Positions 12,001 to 17,557 of a DNA stretch of 64,000 nucleotides are shown here, piece after piece. The notes beneath the pieces were generated by a model. The model was not told where the DNA came from and searched no databases. It saw only the letters and a program-made list of their open reading frames with translations. Numbering within the stretch: position 1 is the stretch's first letter; the number at the start of each line of letters is the position of its first letter. Source of the stretch: an uncultured Eubacteriales bacterium. Lineage in GTDB: Bacteria > Bacillota > Clostridia > Christensenellales > CAG-917. The translations under genes were made by a program, and so were the position numbers. The stretch lies in assembly GCA_900545885.1 (NCBI GenBank), contig URAF01000009.1, forward strand, positions 18,974-82,973, written 5' to 3'.

Positions 12001-13228
12001 GAATGAGACCGGAAATCAGCGTTCCGAACGCGCCGACGATGCTGTCGACGGTATGGTCGCCTTTGGCGAGAAGCACGTCAAGACCGATGCTCAGGTCGAG
12101 AGTAAGGAGGGAATACTCTTCGAGAGACGCAAGGTCAAGGCCTCTGCCGCCGTCGATTTCGGGAGAACCTTCGGGAGCTTTTGCTTCGGTGAGGTACTCT
12201 TCGACGTTAATTATGGGAGTGCCGTCGGAATTGATGTACTTGGAACCCAGGCTTAAGTCGAGTTCGCTTTGAATGATACCGTATTTGTCTTCGAGGGAAG
12301 TGTCGGCGGTGTTGAAATCTATGCCGAGATCGAGATTTGTGGAGAACAGCTTGTCGGATTTGATATCTGCGACAAGGTAAATGGACACGTTTTCGGGAAC
12401 GAGTGCGGCAAGCATATCGAGGTTGATGCCGAGCACGTCATTGACGAGCGTGACAATGTCCTCGGGAATAAGTCCGCCGGGAGTAAAGAGACCCGAAAGA
12501 AGGCTCCAGATGAGCGTGGGAACGGCGAGAGGCATTTCAAGACGCTGAGAACCGTCCGCGAAAGTGAAAAGTCTGGAATCGCCGAAGAATGCGGTGAGAA
12601 TACCTTCGAGAGTACCGAGCTGAAGATTGATGCCCGCGAGTTTGCCGATGAGTTCGCCGATATCGATGCCGAGAATCTTGTTGAGAATGAGGTCGGCAAA
12701 TTCGGAATCACCGAATGCGGACTGCAACGTGGCTGCAATCGCCGTAATGTCGATGTCATCGGTCTTGACGGCCTTCGCGCCCTCCTTGGCTCCGCTGCAA
12801 TCGTAAACGATTGTGGAGTCGTAGTAGTAAAAGCCGATGAGCATTTCGGTCAATACGCCGTTCGCGTCCATTCTCCACAGCTCAACCAGCATCTGGGAGT
12901 TTGCGTCGTTGGCAAGGTCAAGGGCGAGCTGCAACTTGACGGCGAAGGAATAGCCGTTCTTGTCGCGTATGTAGTCGAGATACAGCAGAGTGTCTGCGTT
13001 TATGTATCCCTTCTGCCCCGTGGCCGTGTTCAGCGCCGCCTGTTTGAACAGCGCATAGGCGTCGAGCCCCGACAAAGTTTCGGGTGCGGTAGTGTCCGTA
13101 TTACCCGGGTCGACGGGAATATTGGGCACGTTGTTTGCATTGTTGGAAGTGGGATTGCAGGCGACGAGAGCGCTCGCCACAAGGCAAATCACCAACACGA
13201 ACAGCAATGCGAATTTCAGTCTTCTCAT
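1..13228 (-). CDS. Giant modular surface lipoprotein, C-terminus beyond the left edge
   Basis: The reading frame is open from ATG 13228 to the window edge, giving 4,409 codons without a stop. The start has a strong AGGAGGG ribosome binding site 6 nt upstream. Residues 1-24 form a lipoprotein signal peptide ending in the lipobox LVAC (Cys24), so the protein should be lipid-anchored outside the membrane. The rest is a long run of similar modules: amphipathic beta-rich stretches of the type LYVDL, then a helix ending in LGGL/GGG, then a linker rich in Ala, Asp, Glu and Thr (for example EAVTADGENG). Linkers fall near positions 180, 1690, 3730, 5000, 6150, 7170, 8160, 9000, 9890, 10680 and 11620. 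Tyr- and Lys-rich short repeats of the type YVKxxxGxY occur around 900-1300, 2400-3300 and 5600-5950. I recognise no named domain and no catalytic motif. An adhesin, stalk or glycan-binding scaffold is a guess. Base and codon use resemble the neighbours. Confidence 0.9.
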   Translation of the reverse strand, partial: MRRLKFALLFVLVICLVASALVACNPTSNNANNVPNIPVDPGNTDTTAPETLSGLDAYALFKQAALNTATGQKGYINADTLLYLDYIRDKNGYSFAVKLQLALDLANDANSQMLVELWRMDANGVLTEMLIGFYYYDSTIVYDCSGAKEGAKAVKTDDIDITAIAATLQSAFGDSEFADLILNKILGIDIGELIGKLAGINLQLGTLEGILTAFFGDSRLFTFADGSQRLEMPLAVPTLIWSLLSGLFTPGGLIPEDIVTLVNDVLGINLDMLAALVPENVSIYLVADIKSDKLFSTNLDLGIDFNTADTSLEDKYGIIQSELDLSLGSKYINSDGTPIINVEEYLTEAKAPEGSPEIDGGRGLDLASLEEYSLLTLDLSIGLDVLLAKGDHTVDSIVGAFGTLISGLIPGYDGLPEGLKQKTISFDDMAQGLYLNVKGGINMRDPAQTNLLVEITGKNGEVRASVAYVGADEALYVDLTGILGAGKVKVSNLNLNAVLGDLINQLIETIKNGIGGLSAAEQQQVENYIAAAENEIANGGIVQSITANGDGEPIQDTIGLIVAIINNINVNKDGDIFNITGVTVTLTQTILDYIFGLVFTGDFEGANIPLVPPTGKDNIELEYVNEGFGKLKTIKLGAGLGIEPNEAVLELGLRIDAQFGSVRNPEYFNTRIAEFREGNAKGEFITLATFDDLKALIAGDGTFDVSKLLAGIDTVGLGLEIGVNISAQPGKLADIKYDNGNDLAITVLAAFEEAFGANATLVLKAELGGLDKLVSGGFNVGALLGSSNIYAGLRISDGSTPLEIWLMQDVLYVKADEQILGGLNVKMDLSDILASLGNGGGTTAADASAADESGATDGGSSIDVMGLLVAVLGGVKLGDTYIDVYFSAQLISALLGLINVQGLEITGADGGPLSIDEGSGISIALNDGLDLTELAVKLNLGIGDSFDFGVDIGGLNLGINSGLITAPVESEFSDFFETPYAYLSLGLGVAGHIDAGEVSLGEGFGEIIFDKQLDFDYGLGVQGKIDIAPILAQFMGKTLPEGYVNGTQLAVTLTNGEKTLIGIYYNNGKLYVDANVLGVAPVSIDVDIVSLILDLIGGTQGGGEGSGASEAATADDATVLNAKNALFLALKVSSKGFIIEVTEGLTEMLVNLIGINIPEISAILSVDWTQIGKTETDGKLLSVNVGIGDEMSVEVYIDAIGLALGEDAQAQEFLPDLEGYTSIGSIEKNDAGMAVTITENIFLSVEGSIDLKALADTEDSWTVGQWIEAFLKDANISQDPAVNAGVKNLLSQIVLKFGIDRDVATTIDFRLSANIRFNPANLADVNYLLSHSDIALEVFTTNTEGVRSAILSVYLLAGENGTSTLYVGSDEGGIIDGVKLAIPNLDLNALLAGLGGGTEEGGNEAVTTADGTEEPAADNGGVLDIIKNIIGNAIYGIYVDDTSAKINLGAQFLTFILNTFLTDEAGNPVYNIDPDNFVQLNPENSFLALYFGGEDESFGIEVSLGIDPFTVALSLGGLRVAFGEGNVVTPDGFRPEDYQSIYDNLEVLSVETDIDLEVALKNTTAFENGELAIGDLLSAIIANLELSLGLEIPADLVIGVNLYVGANINLKDASATEIVLELTDKNSADGEQILGVYLRGSQIWVKGVLFENSFTFENTAFAQIITEKLAEFLAGVSAGGEAGGAAEAVSAADNDGTQESLDVLFNLSENHISLIITQELLKAFIEAVAGDQADEITHIIEQLNPEANLDVDFSKPSISLKADIGFASLGLAINSPKLALDASTNVTDRIDAIKGEEFNSYAGSSVVRFDLDVSVSYSASATYQLLSEEEAARYPSSERYIPVGDGSYVQNPKGLYVRKPMDLSDIIDVILKMPAIEEALGGLNAGDLQGLIDALVASLGLDLALDDPIDDNFQVKIFGALDLKALGIDEIFGGNFETPEIDLRNVLENALQVGIQIIFNPETSAAADVAVYLAEGDLYLDLDTLGGPRIKFDLIDLLDRVGAFDTTPATGGDATTADETSDQPAEEGVDIGTITGIIDALIRKLVLRAGMVVEGEDSYNVLESGLGIAVLFNSNMLSALLGLITGTEVDLDGFELAEGSELYLDLKDGGIALGVRAKANTGFELKLETETGIQIDVATSDKEVVPATDKEGYVDVTQYIYSICAIAGAEGFEDYDISQFTGQRITFSLGGILYFNSTASESYNLGSLLSSWIEDLVLELKTDSAFNDGVGFRLSVSADLAKLNISALLGSKPDFDAFLAESDLDSIEFALELIELDEQGNVKYDENGDEIVVGGIYLYRGTLYLDGKDVFDIVDNYSYVPNFLDFVLEAAKLGQSTGNQGAGSAVAATSADTNGEPEVEEGRNAMLSLIYSNTLAQVVITKTIVSLVLATLVPDLGDIAEIFDTLQISLDLDLGRNNYVQLPEGATEEEYPLGHRYTYYGTEKFVDAAEYGVEGDYIKLTDTETEQGFYLRADNYVMYTYNAESGNYEIATSVEADKTYFVKYLNQYRQIENIRYVRLYGYVQDNKGTLYRVYDPNTNIKEFYIGLNLNVGAIDLGLKLGGLNLEFGDNQLIPQYILDGKDKNAPEKDVPLLPFYDSVITVGMSVEFELGITEGAINIGEMLKPILGDIGDVRIEMPETSKGYSSAHMRLDLSVMLDMFDIANSEISISLVNLSSEAGAEVEWIAAYYMCDMLYLDLSFFNLPKVAVPLTAISEYLDQLLGDILDGSIYDDVEIPSASEAVAAEDAPASEVSDLTVEEKVAQLLISNRMLSLSVGNAVMRYLLQIIKLGDNTLEDLIYDDLLGSLEVKFDMRDGVSVDIGAYLALQGDRYFEAPDQSVGAIESGIAAGSKYYVFKQAADGSFTMDGEEFREMGTSDKLSGENIAFARYDVKVVSDGADGKKLVYVNGETETDLASGDIIYAYRKGPDANTVPYDMEMNLNLSVNNINVYFESQHEYSLTSDEIKEYKNFNNVDTVKLSETISLDLLFDHDSEIDLTPLLEYLFPDISQELKAVINSESNAGGDVLRNIDLVIALEFKLGEFMNRMRELGANVPNLVIPDEFDLVSFIQVLVAIIQSDALGLEMMLDYINASVEIVTYDPEDNAAHNILGVYLISGKEGEENNGLFVDLSYFGQPGIQIKLSELQNLIDDLMGQVEGGSAASEAVTADGENGLPSIDTGLNLELPLISAEIAGYISAFLYGMRITSSYIQVLANADLINQLLLLLTGEEIDLGTQNNMSYITINTDFNNYRFVAADKATPEQLNYTNSRFRVEANENGLYWLDRASREYRLRSEMTETQKTEYEQQHGKDYYDILPIELYLDVNGEYVSVATATRTDWIRAARNDNGTYVFFEKQVAEETGEVTYINLTENTAGVYAIYVTEDKKPVIEANIWLWEYKIGLGIQLPDTAGEEYIYSEVGENNGDYVKVADELTYSPDGTYSATEARYLYYRGHYYEITKDNLYKYENGKYSLVNSEAMTDFTNGGAYDKVYFVLADVVDEGFKMYVQIKKDLVYRGDVVRTKYAYVGEGKGNYTRSNAESLISRPDYFVNYNNTIDYSALEEELYLDTANGEFVSEAEYIERYGSGSIEGAAKYNKGDVSFVRDGDKFVSVNTYTSGGGSLEGKDVYGSEHIKYVDTDQLYAISLTLRGSIFLGKYSLYMTEAEWRANETKYGAFDQRKDKNAYALVDGHYVQQAGGKYYRYTADTAAIKDVLGAIFGDLEAQINVADDYSAEILFEIKVNVTIDYSDDDTITSLYVKKMNLAVDAWRREQTDGSLTHILGLYYMNDLDSDAALYADLTWLLGSGAKFKVDLSAYSIEDLLADKLDIGSILGGLGGGAAEAVAAGDAESSASVNVGNPNGAYALLNFYTRSLALKASAGFLKLIVNMIAPNAGATIEEMLPNIVLNAQIDLAPYNLTIGATLFDESGDVGLLDLGITLNLFNNEDKTKGMQIDFGSEEEFKELDEQRLASGSKDYIFYYGMFTKVEDGEGDYVKDGTEKGYVKQKGGNYVKNTATEYKMLKQSSLNGDGAYAQSERYALVPDGYKVLNTAEEVNEYYNGGGSSLYYFQYYYATGRTEMKPYVRGEYSANALAYKWDEGKQTVVPSDGFAKLYVEDNSAKSTYVKDANGVHKAYTVFSDYQQLLSLDLGALLAGEQLDILDMLANSGIETLELSFSLNIDLSFGDIINWTEQMSRLMTLKDGSNDYLKFILASLARNQAEFMSYIGGTLNVALQVNAGALLKALPELTSGGGITIDGILPLLAGTKAYIEFFYRTNYHGDDEITIADEPLRIWLELDEDVNANVYIQGNLLGQFIQTGDSVMGDFLGQKLKLEGLPLASLLASLGSKESTQDLTADAETADEPIVGADNDITIDIGDANTGILPEAVWGVLDLILGQLLFANDMLSVGLT

Positions 13229-13289
13229 AGTTTCCCTCCTATGCTTCCCTACGCGCATATAGCGCGCCCATAGACTAATATACATTGCA

Positions 13290-13318
13290 ATTATACGCAC
13301 GGAGTGCGTCGAAGATAA
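13290..13318 (-). promoter_or_regulatory. Putative promoter of the giant lipoprotein gene
   Basis: On the minus strand there is a perfect -10 TATAAT (13290-13295) and a poor -35 TTATCT (13313-13318) with a 17-nt spacer. The spacer holds a small inverted repeat, CGCAC-N3-GTGCG (13296-13308), which could be a protein-binding site. The leader would be about 55 nt before the ATG at 13228. Confidence 0.45.
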
Positions 13319-13558
13319 ACACATTAATTATAATTAATAAAACATTAAAAAATCAAAATAACCTAAAAATTAATTTTTCGGGCTGCCCCACACCGAGCAA
13401 CGAAAGCAAAATCTAAGCCTAAAAGGCTTATTTTTAAAAAATCGACAAAATACGAGTACTTACGACAAAAAAAATTCGAAATTTTAAAAACAAAAATTCG
13501 TCGATTTTTACGCATTTTTACCGCAAAACGACAACTTTTCAAATGCAAAATTTCCCAC
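13319..13558. other. AT-rich non-coding stretch
   Basis: This stretch is markedly richer in A and T than the flanking genes. A 69-codon minus-strand open frame at 13363-13572 has no ribosome binding site and begins inside the terminator hairpin, so I do not call it. Nothing else was recognised here. Confidence 0.6.
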
Positions 13559-13593
13559 AAAAATAAAAACACGCGCTTTCGGAAAAACGCGTG
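13559..13593 (-). terminator. Rho-independent terminator after the PIG-L gene
   Basis: On the minus strand a CACGCG/CGCGTG stem (13588-13593 with 13570-13575) is followed by the T-rich run TTTTTATTTTT. It lies about 60 nt beyond the stop of the deacetylase gene. Confidence 0.75.
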
Positions 13594-13653
13594 AAAAAGG
13601 CAGTAAATCGCAGTCTGTTTTTCTACTCTCCCGCCATTTTGATTTTGCTGAAT

Positions 13654-14448
13654 TCAGTCGCAGACTTTGACGTGCAGACTGTTTTTGAAATCGTCGATAA
13701 TGCGTCCAGCAAAGGCTTCGACATCGGTGCCGTACGCGATTTCCGTCATATCCAGCGCATAGATAAGCGACTGTGCCTTGTCACCCTCGTGACTCTGGCA
13801 GAAAGTTGCGTTTGCGCGGCGTCTGGCAAGTGCTGCCATGTCGTAGCGTTTCACCGCATTCTGAGTGACAAAAACGCTCATAAGGTCGGAAGCAAGCGTT
13901 TCGTACCCGCTCACGTCGAAAACCACCTTGTCCTCGTCGGCAACCCAATCCAGGTCGCGCCAAACCTCGCAACCGTAAATTTTTCGCGGTTTTTCGTCGT
14001 CGTTCAACAAATTAACGGCGTCCAGCGCAACAAGACACGCCGCGACGTGCGTCGGGTGTCTGTCGAAAGGATTGTGCAGATAAAGCGCGTCGAGACGCGG
14101 ATACCGTCGCATAATTGCCGCCAGCTGTTCCACGATGTCGCGGGAACGAGCCTTAATCTCCGCAGAAGTCTTTTCAAACAACCACAAGGCGGCATAGCCG
14201 CCTTTTTCCGCCGCTCTCTTCTGCTCGGCAGTACGCAACTCCGCCATATCGTCGTCGGAAACGTCCTTGAATTGTTCCGCTCGCGGGCAGGCTCCGCCGT
14301 CAGTAAGCACAACGCCCGCAAAAGCGTTCTCACCGTACGCCTTGACAATTCCGTCAAACGCGAACATCTCCATATCGTCCTTGTGTGCCGAAACCGCAAG
14401 ATACCTCACGCTGTCGTCGTTTGCTCCGACTGGTACGAACTTTTCCAT
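13654..14448 (-). CDS. PIG-L/LmbE-family deacetylase
   Basis: 264 residues, close to the usual family length. The N-terminal segment AVSAHKDDMEMF (about residues 18-29) is the family's metal-binding H-x-D-D-x-E motif, with Lys in place of the common Pro. A second histidine cluster, HNPFDRHPTH, lies near residue 130. Members are zinc-dependent amidases that remove acetyl groups, usually from N-acetylglucosamine-type amino sugars. No signal peptide is seen, so it is cytoplasmic. Start ATG 14448 is preceded by AAGGAGAA, and the ribosome binding site region is tandemly duplicated. It is the last gene before a terminator and sits near a GH20 hexosaminidase, which fits amino-sugar turnover. The exact substrate is not readable from sequence. 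Confidence 0.85.
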   Translation of the reverse strand: MEKFVPVGANDDSVRYLAVSAHKDDMEMFAFDGIVKAYGENAFAGVVLTDGGACPRAEQFKDVSDDDMAELRTAEQKRAAEKGGYAALWLFEKTSAEIKARSRDIVEQLAAIMRRYPRLDALYLHNPFDRHPTHVAACLVALDAVNLLNDDEKPRKIYGCEVWRDLDWVADEDKVVFDVSGYETLASDLMSVFVTQNAVKRYDMAALARRRANATFCQSHEGDKAQSLIYALDMTEIAYGTDVEAFAGRIIDDFKNSLHVKVCD

Positions 14449-14478
14449 ACTTTCTCCTTATCGACTTTCTCCTTATCG
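14449..14478 (-). promoter_or_regulatory. Tandemly duplicated ribosome binding site
   Basis: A 15-bp unit, CGATAAGGAGAAAGT on the minus strand, occurs twice back to back (14464-14478 and 14449-14463) immediately before the ATG at 14448. Each copy contains the Shine-Dalgarno sequence AAGGAG. Confidence 0.85.
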
Positions 14479-14512
14479 TCTGCCGCACGACCGTATAGAT
14501 CGCGCCATACAA

Positions 14513-14541
14513 ATCATAGCTTTGCAACACGTATCGTGTAT
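14513..14541 (-). promoter_or_regulatory. Putative -10 with a palindrome over the -35 region
   Basis: The minus strand shows TATGAT (14513-14518) as a possible -10 for the deacetylase gene. There is no good -35; its place is taken by the 13-bp palindrome ACACGATACGTGT (14527-14539). This suggests a regulator-dependent promoter, but it rests only on position. Confidence 0.4.
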
Positions 14542-14688
14542 TTTGTGTTTTTCTGTACTTTTGCCCGCCGTTTCAATTTGTTCAATTAGAACACAAATCG
14601 TGTATTTTCCACGGCTTTACAGGAATATTTTTCCTCGTTTTAAGTCGCAAACGCCTTATGTGCCACACTTTTGCAACACGTATCGTGT
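14527..14688. repeat. Three copies of a 13-bp palindromic element
   Basis: The element ACACGTATCGTGT occurs exactly at 14527-14539 and 14676-14688, and as ACACAAATCGTGT at 14591-14603. The two exact copies share flanks (TTTGCA before and a T-rich run after). All lie in the gap between the hypothetical gene at 14697 and the PIG-L gene, so they may be operators or a small dispersed repeat. Confidence 0.7.
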
Positions 14689-14696
14689 TTTTTATA

Positions 14697-15578
14697 TTAT
14701 TCAAAGAATTTCAAACCTTCGTCGGTGAACTCCGTATTTTCGGGAACGTCCACTATGCTCCACGTTTCCGTCATCGTCGCAGTTTCGCCTTTCCCGAGCT
14801 TTTTGACTGCGGACAGCCATTCGACTTCGAGAATATGGTTGTTGGTGTAACTCTCGAAGTTGCACCAGAAATCGCCGTAAACGCCGTCCTCGACTTTGTA
14901 CTGCCATTTCATAGCTTTGCCGCCGAGCACGTAGTACGCGCGGCCTTTCTTTGTGTAAGCGCCGATTTTGATTGCGTTTTCTTTTTCGGTCTGACGAAGC
15001 ACGAGATATTTTTTGCCCACGGTCAGTCTTTCGTCGCCGATTTCGTTGTACGGCCATTGAACGAGGTTCTGCACGGGGTTGAGTTCGTCAACGGGCTCGT
15101 TGAGAGGAAGAACCATTATTCCGCCTTTTGCCGCAACAGTAAGTCCCCAGACGGCAAGTTCGCGTTCCGCGCCTTTGTTGGTCACGCGATTGACGACTTT
15201 GAGCGCGCCTTTTTCGTCGAGGTCGACTTCCAGTGCGTAATCGAGGTTTTTGGCAACACGACAGACGAAGGTTCCGCCGAACTCGCGTTCCTCGCATTCC
15301 ACGGGCACGTTGTCGGGGGTATAGGTTTCAAGGTCTTCGGGAGATTTCCAGACGCGATGTCCGCCGTAAAGATACCACTTGGTGCCTGCGCCGAAATTCT
15401 CGTCGAAATATTCGCCGCCTTTGTCGACGTTGCGGTCAAGGTCTTCGTTCAGAAAATTGAATTCGTCGGTGCCGAAGTAAATAATTCTGGGACCGATGTC
15501 CAGCGTGACGAGAACTTTTGTTCCGCCGCGTTCGAAACACGCGCATTTGCCGTAATTTTTGTAAGTCAGGGTTTTCAT
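14697..15578 (-). CDS. Conserved hypothetical protein, DUF4380/galactose-mutarotase-like fold
   Basis: 293 residues with no signal peptide or membrane segment. The sequence is beta-rich, with segments typical of aldose-epimerase-like or DUF4380 proteins: LDIGPRIIYFG near residue 30, KWYLYGGHRVWKSPE near residue 70, and a late TMTETWSI strand near residue 270. Such folds bind sugars, but no epimerase active site could be assigned, so a carbohydrate-binding or lyase-like role is only possible. The start at 15578 has GGAGAG 7 nt upstream. It lies among sugar-acting genes (PIG-L deacetylase downstream, GH20 upstream). Confidence 0.6.
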   Translation of the reverse strand: MKTLTYKNYGKCACFERGGTKVLVTLDIGPRIIYFGTDEFNFLNEDLDRNVDKGGEYFDENFGAGTKWYLYGGHRVWKSPEDLETYTPDNVPVECEEREFGGTFVCRVAKNLDYALEVDLDEKGALKVVNRVTNKGAERELAVWGLTVAAKGGIMVLPLNEPVDELNPVQNLVQWPYNEIGDERLTVGKKYLVLRQTEKENAIKIGAYTKKGRAYYVLGGKAMKWQYKVEDGVYGDFWCNFESYTNNHILEVEWLSAVKKLGKGETATMTETWSIVDVPENTEFTDEGLKFFE

Positions 15579-15855
15579 AATCTCTCCGTCGTATTTTTCG
15601 CCCGCTCAAAGAGACGGGCGAATGTATGTTTTGGGTTCGGCGTTTCAATCCGCCGATTGAAATTCGATTTGTATTTTCGGGTTTTTGCAAATCCCGAAAA
15701 CTATGGTTAATTAAACCTTCTTTGCCTTTTTATTTTTTCTGCGGTCAAGTTGCGCTCAAACGCAATGTTCCCGCACGACATCGTTTAACGCAAGATGCAA
15801 TTCGGCATAGTATTCCGTTTGCGCGTTGCGTTATACGGGACATCATTTAGTAGAG
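15579..15855. other. Intergenic region with small hairpins
   Basis: No gene is seen. A CGCCCG/CGGGCG inverted repeat (about 15599-15620) lies in the likely leader of the gene ending at 14697. A TTTTCGGG/CCCGAAAA inverted repeat lies near 15674-15700. Neither is followed by a convincing T-run on the minus strand, so I do not call terminators. Confidence 0.5.
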
Positions 15856-17406
15856 TTATTTTTTCTTCTTGTGCTGTTGCGCGCTTCTCGCGCTTCTTGC
15901 GCTGTCGCGGTCGAGTTTGGACGCTGCCTTGATGCCGAAAGCAATCATTTGCATCGCGCCCGTTATCGGGTTGGGATTGCATTTGCCGACGGGCTTGTAA
16001 CTTATTCCCGCCGAACGCAACAGTTTTACCACTTTAAGCAGTCTGTCTTCGAAATCGGCATAATCTTTTTTGCCTTGGCTCCAACCGCTTTCCGCAACGG
16101 CTATCGCGCGCGGAAATACCTGCGTGAAAAGTTTTTCTTCCGTCGCGACGTGCTCCGTCCAAATCGGGCATTCCACGCCCAGCACGCCTTTGGCGCCTTG
16201 TTCGCCGAAACTTTCAAGGCAAGGCTCGAACATATACGCGGATTTAAGCGAAGAAAATCCGTAAGGATAATCGAGATAATAAGGTCTGACGCAGCTTACG
16301 ACAACTTTTCTGTTCTCGTCGCGCACCGACTGCGCCACGCGCGCCGCCGTCGCCTTGCCGCCTTCCCAGTACTGAACGACCGCGTTTTTGTCAAGCATAT
16401 CCGAGAACAACGCTTCGTTCCACAAAATCGGAGTCTTTCCGCGTTGGGCAAGCATTTTGATTACGCGGTTCGTGAAATAGCCTTGCAGCTTTTCGTAATC
16501 GTCCAGTCCGTTTTCTTCCATAACCTTGCCGCAATCGGGACATTTCTCCCATTCCAGCTTGGGCACTTCGTCGCCGCCGAGGTGGAAATATGCGCACGGG
16601 AACATATCCGCGGTTTCGCCTATAATTTTTTCCAACGCGTCGTAGGTTGTGTCTTTACCTACGCAAAGCACCTTCGAATGAATGCCGAACCATGTTGCAA
16701 CGTCCGTTTGTTTGCCCGAACACGACAGTTCGGGATATGCGGATACGATTGCCCTTGTGTGTCCCGGCAAATCGATTTCGGGTATTATGCGGACAAAACG
16801 CTCCGCGGCGTATTTCACGAGTTCTGCAATCTGGGCTTTCGTGTAATATCCGCCGTGAGGTTTACGGTCGCCGCACGTCTGGGCGCGTTTGCTCGCGTGC
16901 CCGTGAAGTTTGGGCATTGCGTCAATCTGCAAACGGAACCCCTGGTCGTCGCTCAGGTGCATGTGGAGATAATTGAATTTGAACACGGACATGACGTCTA
17001 TCATCTTTTTGACGGTTTCGACGCCGAAGAAATGACGGCAAACGTCTATCATAAGTCCGCGGTAAGCAAATCTGGGTTTGTCGGAGATTTTGCACACGGG
17101 TATACGCGCGTCCGCCCCGTCCGCACAGATTATGAGCTGAATAAGCGTAACAGCCGCGTGGAAAAGCCCTTCGTCCGTGGCCGCTGTTGCCGTGACCGAT
17201 TTCTCGGTGACCGCAAGCTCGTAGTCATATTCGGTTTCTCCGCGCACAAACGCAACGGTTTTGTCGCCTTTCGGGACGTCCGCCTTACAGAATGCGTTGA
17301 GCATCGAGGAAATTATGGGCAGTTCCGCCGATATTTTCACCGACGAATCAAACACGAAAAAGCCTTGTCCACGTTCTTCTTTGAACGGTTTGGGAATGAC
17401 GTACAT
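15856..17406 (-). CDS. Beta-N-acetylhexosaminidase, glycoside hydrolase family 20
   Basis: 516 residues. An N-terminal GH20b-type alpha/beta domain (about 1-105) precedes a TIM-barrel catalytic domain beginning at the strand FAYRGLMIDVCRHF. The family catalytic pair is in HLGGDEV: Asp279 polarises the substrate acetamido group and Glu280 is the acid. The segments HLSDDQGFR (about residue 150) and IPEIDLPGH (about residue 208) are also typical. The enzyme releases terminal GlcNAc or GalNAc from glycans. No signal peptide is visible, so it should act on imported oligosaccharides in the cytoplasm. The C-terminus is a basic Ser/Arg/Gln/Lys tail. It is transcribed from its own promoter, divergently from the membrane-protein genes at 17.5-19.0 kb. 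Confidence 0.93.
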   Translation of the reverse strand: MYVIPKPFKEERGQGFFVFDSSVKISAELPIISSMLNAFCKADVPKGDKTVAFVRGETEYDYELAVTEKSVTATAATDEGLFHAAVTLIQLIICADGADARIPVCKISDKPRFAYRGLMIDVCRHFFGVETVKKMIDVMSVFKFNYLHMHLSDDQGFRLQIDAMPKLHGHASKRAQTCGDRKPHGGYYTKAQIAELVKYAAERFVRIIPEIDLPGHTRAIVSAYPELSCSGKQTDVATWFGIHSKVLCVGKDTTYDALEKIIGETADMFPCAYFHLGGDEVPKLEWEKCPDCGKVMEENGLDDYEKLQGYFTNRVIKMLAQRGKTPILWNEALFSDMLDKNAVVQYWEGGKATAARVAQSVRDENRKVVVSCVRPYYLDYPYGFSSLKSAYMFEPCLESFGEQGAKGVLGVECPIWTEHVATEEKLFTQVFPRAIAVAESGWSQGKKDYADFEDRLLKVVKLLRSAGISYKPVGKCNPNPITGAMQMIAFGIKAASKLDRDSARSARSAQQHKKKK

Positions 17407-17464
17407 ATTTCACCTCCGCAGTCGGTGCGGGCAACAGAGTTTCGCGCTCCGCATCGATAATTAA

Positions 17465-17493
17465 ATAATAACAGACTTGAATGTCCCCGTCAA
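17465..17493 (-). promoter_or_regulatory. Sigma-A promoter of the GH20 gene
   Basis: The minus strand has -35 TTGACG (17488-17493), a 17-nt spacer and -10 TATTAT (17465-17470). The leader to the ATG at 17406 is about 50 nt and ends in a GGAGG site. Confidence 0.75.
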
Positions 17494-17522
17494 TACGCGT
17501 ATGCGCGCCAATGCGCGCATTA

Positions 17523-17551
17523 TTGACACCCGCGCGGGGTTATGCTATGAT
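17523..17551 (+). promoter_or_regulatory. Near-perfect sigma-A promoter facing right
   Basis: TTGACA (17523-17528), 17 nt, then TATGAT (17546-17551). The predicted transcription start (about 17558) falls on the GTG proposed as start codon of the next gene. Just upstream the 8-mer ATGCGCGC is repeated at 17501-17508 and 17511-17518. Confidence 0.8.
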
Positions 17552-17557
17552 TTTCGC

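Noticed and set aside
398..13273. Very long plus-strand open frames (up to 1,400 codons) across the left 13 kb
   Set aside because: They are antisense to a minus-strand frame that is open throughout, has a lipoprotein signal and a strong ribosome binding site. The plus translations are biased toward Val, Glu, Phe, Cys and Arg with no domains, as expected from mirrored GAC/GTC-rich codons.
13363..13572. A 69-codon minus frame in AT-rich DNA
   Set aside because: No ribosome binding site, starts inside a terminator hairpin, and its composition follows the AT-rich background.
17477..17557. N-terminal extension of the two-helix membrane protein
   Set aside because: The extension overlaps consensus promoters on both strands and is Arg/Asn-rich without homology-like features.
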